A stretch of DNA of 64,000 bases from Bacteroides sp. (GTDB taxonomy: Bacteria > Bacteroidota > Bacteroidia > Bacteroidales > Bacteroidaceae). The translations under genes and the position numbers were made by a program. Below the pieces are notes generated by a model. That model made no database searches, was not told the origin of the DNA, and saw nothing but the letters and a program-made list of their open reading frames with translations. This document shows, piece after piece, positions 63,959 through 64,000 of this stretch. Every line of letters starts with the position of its first letter. Position 1 is the first letter of the stretch. The DNA is taken from positions 14,583 to 78,582 of the forward strand of contig DXWV01000072.1 in assembly GCA_019416685.1 (NCBI GenBank), given 5' to 3'.

Positions 63959-64000
63959 TATTCACTTTACACATTTTGGTTAATATCTACTGTTTTCCTT

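Noticed and set aside
1..64000. tRNA, rRNA or riboswitch genes
   Set aside because: No cloverleaf, rRNA-like or known riboswitch consensus was recognised by eye; a covariance-model scan would decide.

Overview
The window looks like a chromosomal segment of a gut Bacteroides (order Bacteroidales). This rests on a SusC/SusD pair, a hybrid two-component regulator, a Bacteroides-type fucose operon (order R-I-A-K-X-P), several exact matches to the Bacteroides -7 promoter element TAnnTTTG, the absence of obvious Shine-Dalgarno sites, and Bacteroides-style intergenic repeats. The species cannot be fixed from sequence alone.

Positions 1-24,994 (all minus strand) hold a polysaccharide utilisation locus (PUL). 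In transcription order it runs: a secreted beta-helix protein, SusC, SusD, a giant SusD-PL8 lyase fusion, an orphan sorting-tail fragment, a GH95-like enzyme, a second and different PL8 lyase, a GH3 enzyme with an extra C-terminal domain, and a GH20 hexosaminidase cut by the left edge. Its likely regulator, a 1348-residue hybrid sensor, lies directly upstream. Four copies of a TACGCAA-nn-TGCA-like motif sit just upstream of the predicted PUL promoter.

Positions 25,084-31,988 (minus) hold fucose catabolism: fucR, then fucI, fucA, fucK, a mutarotase and fucP. fucR ends in its own terminator. fucR and fucI start from separate promoters that share an almost identical downstream site. A 172-bp inverted-repeat element sits between fucI and fucA. 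A GH95-like (possibly fucosidase) enzyme in the PUL and a fucose pathway next door suggest a fucose-containing, uronic-acid-containing glycan as target; this is inference.

Positions 32,447-42,728 are mostly housekeeping: a small membrane protein, a YgjP-like metallopeptidase, a DUF2807 lipoprotein, an ECF sigma / anti-sigma-like / DUF4252 operon, argB, speA, aroK, a nitroreductase, RNase H and an outer-membrane barrel protein.

Positions 42,740-61,393 are an envelope-glycan region: an MsbA-like exporter, an AT-rich, strand-switching set of eight glycosyltransferase-type genes, an LtaS-like phosphotransferase, GT4 enzymes, an LpxL-like acyltransferase, a GtrA/GtrB-type pair, a GT9 heptosyltransferase-like gene and DUF4254. 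pdxB and a secreted endonuclease/exonuclease/phosphatase protein close the window.

The least expected items are the SusD-PL8 fusion, the shared fucR/fucI operator, and intergenic arrays of about four 22-23-bp units. Three unrelated unit sequences share this architecture, and two of them occur at two places in the window. No tRNA, rRNA, CRISPR array or transposase gene was seen.
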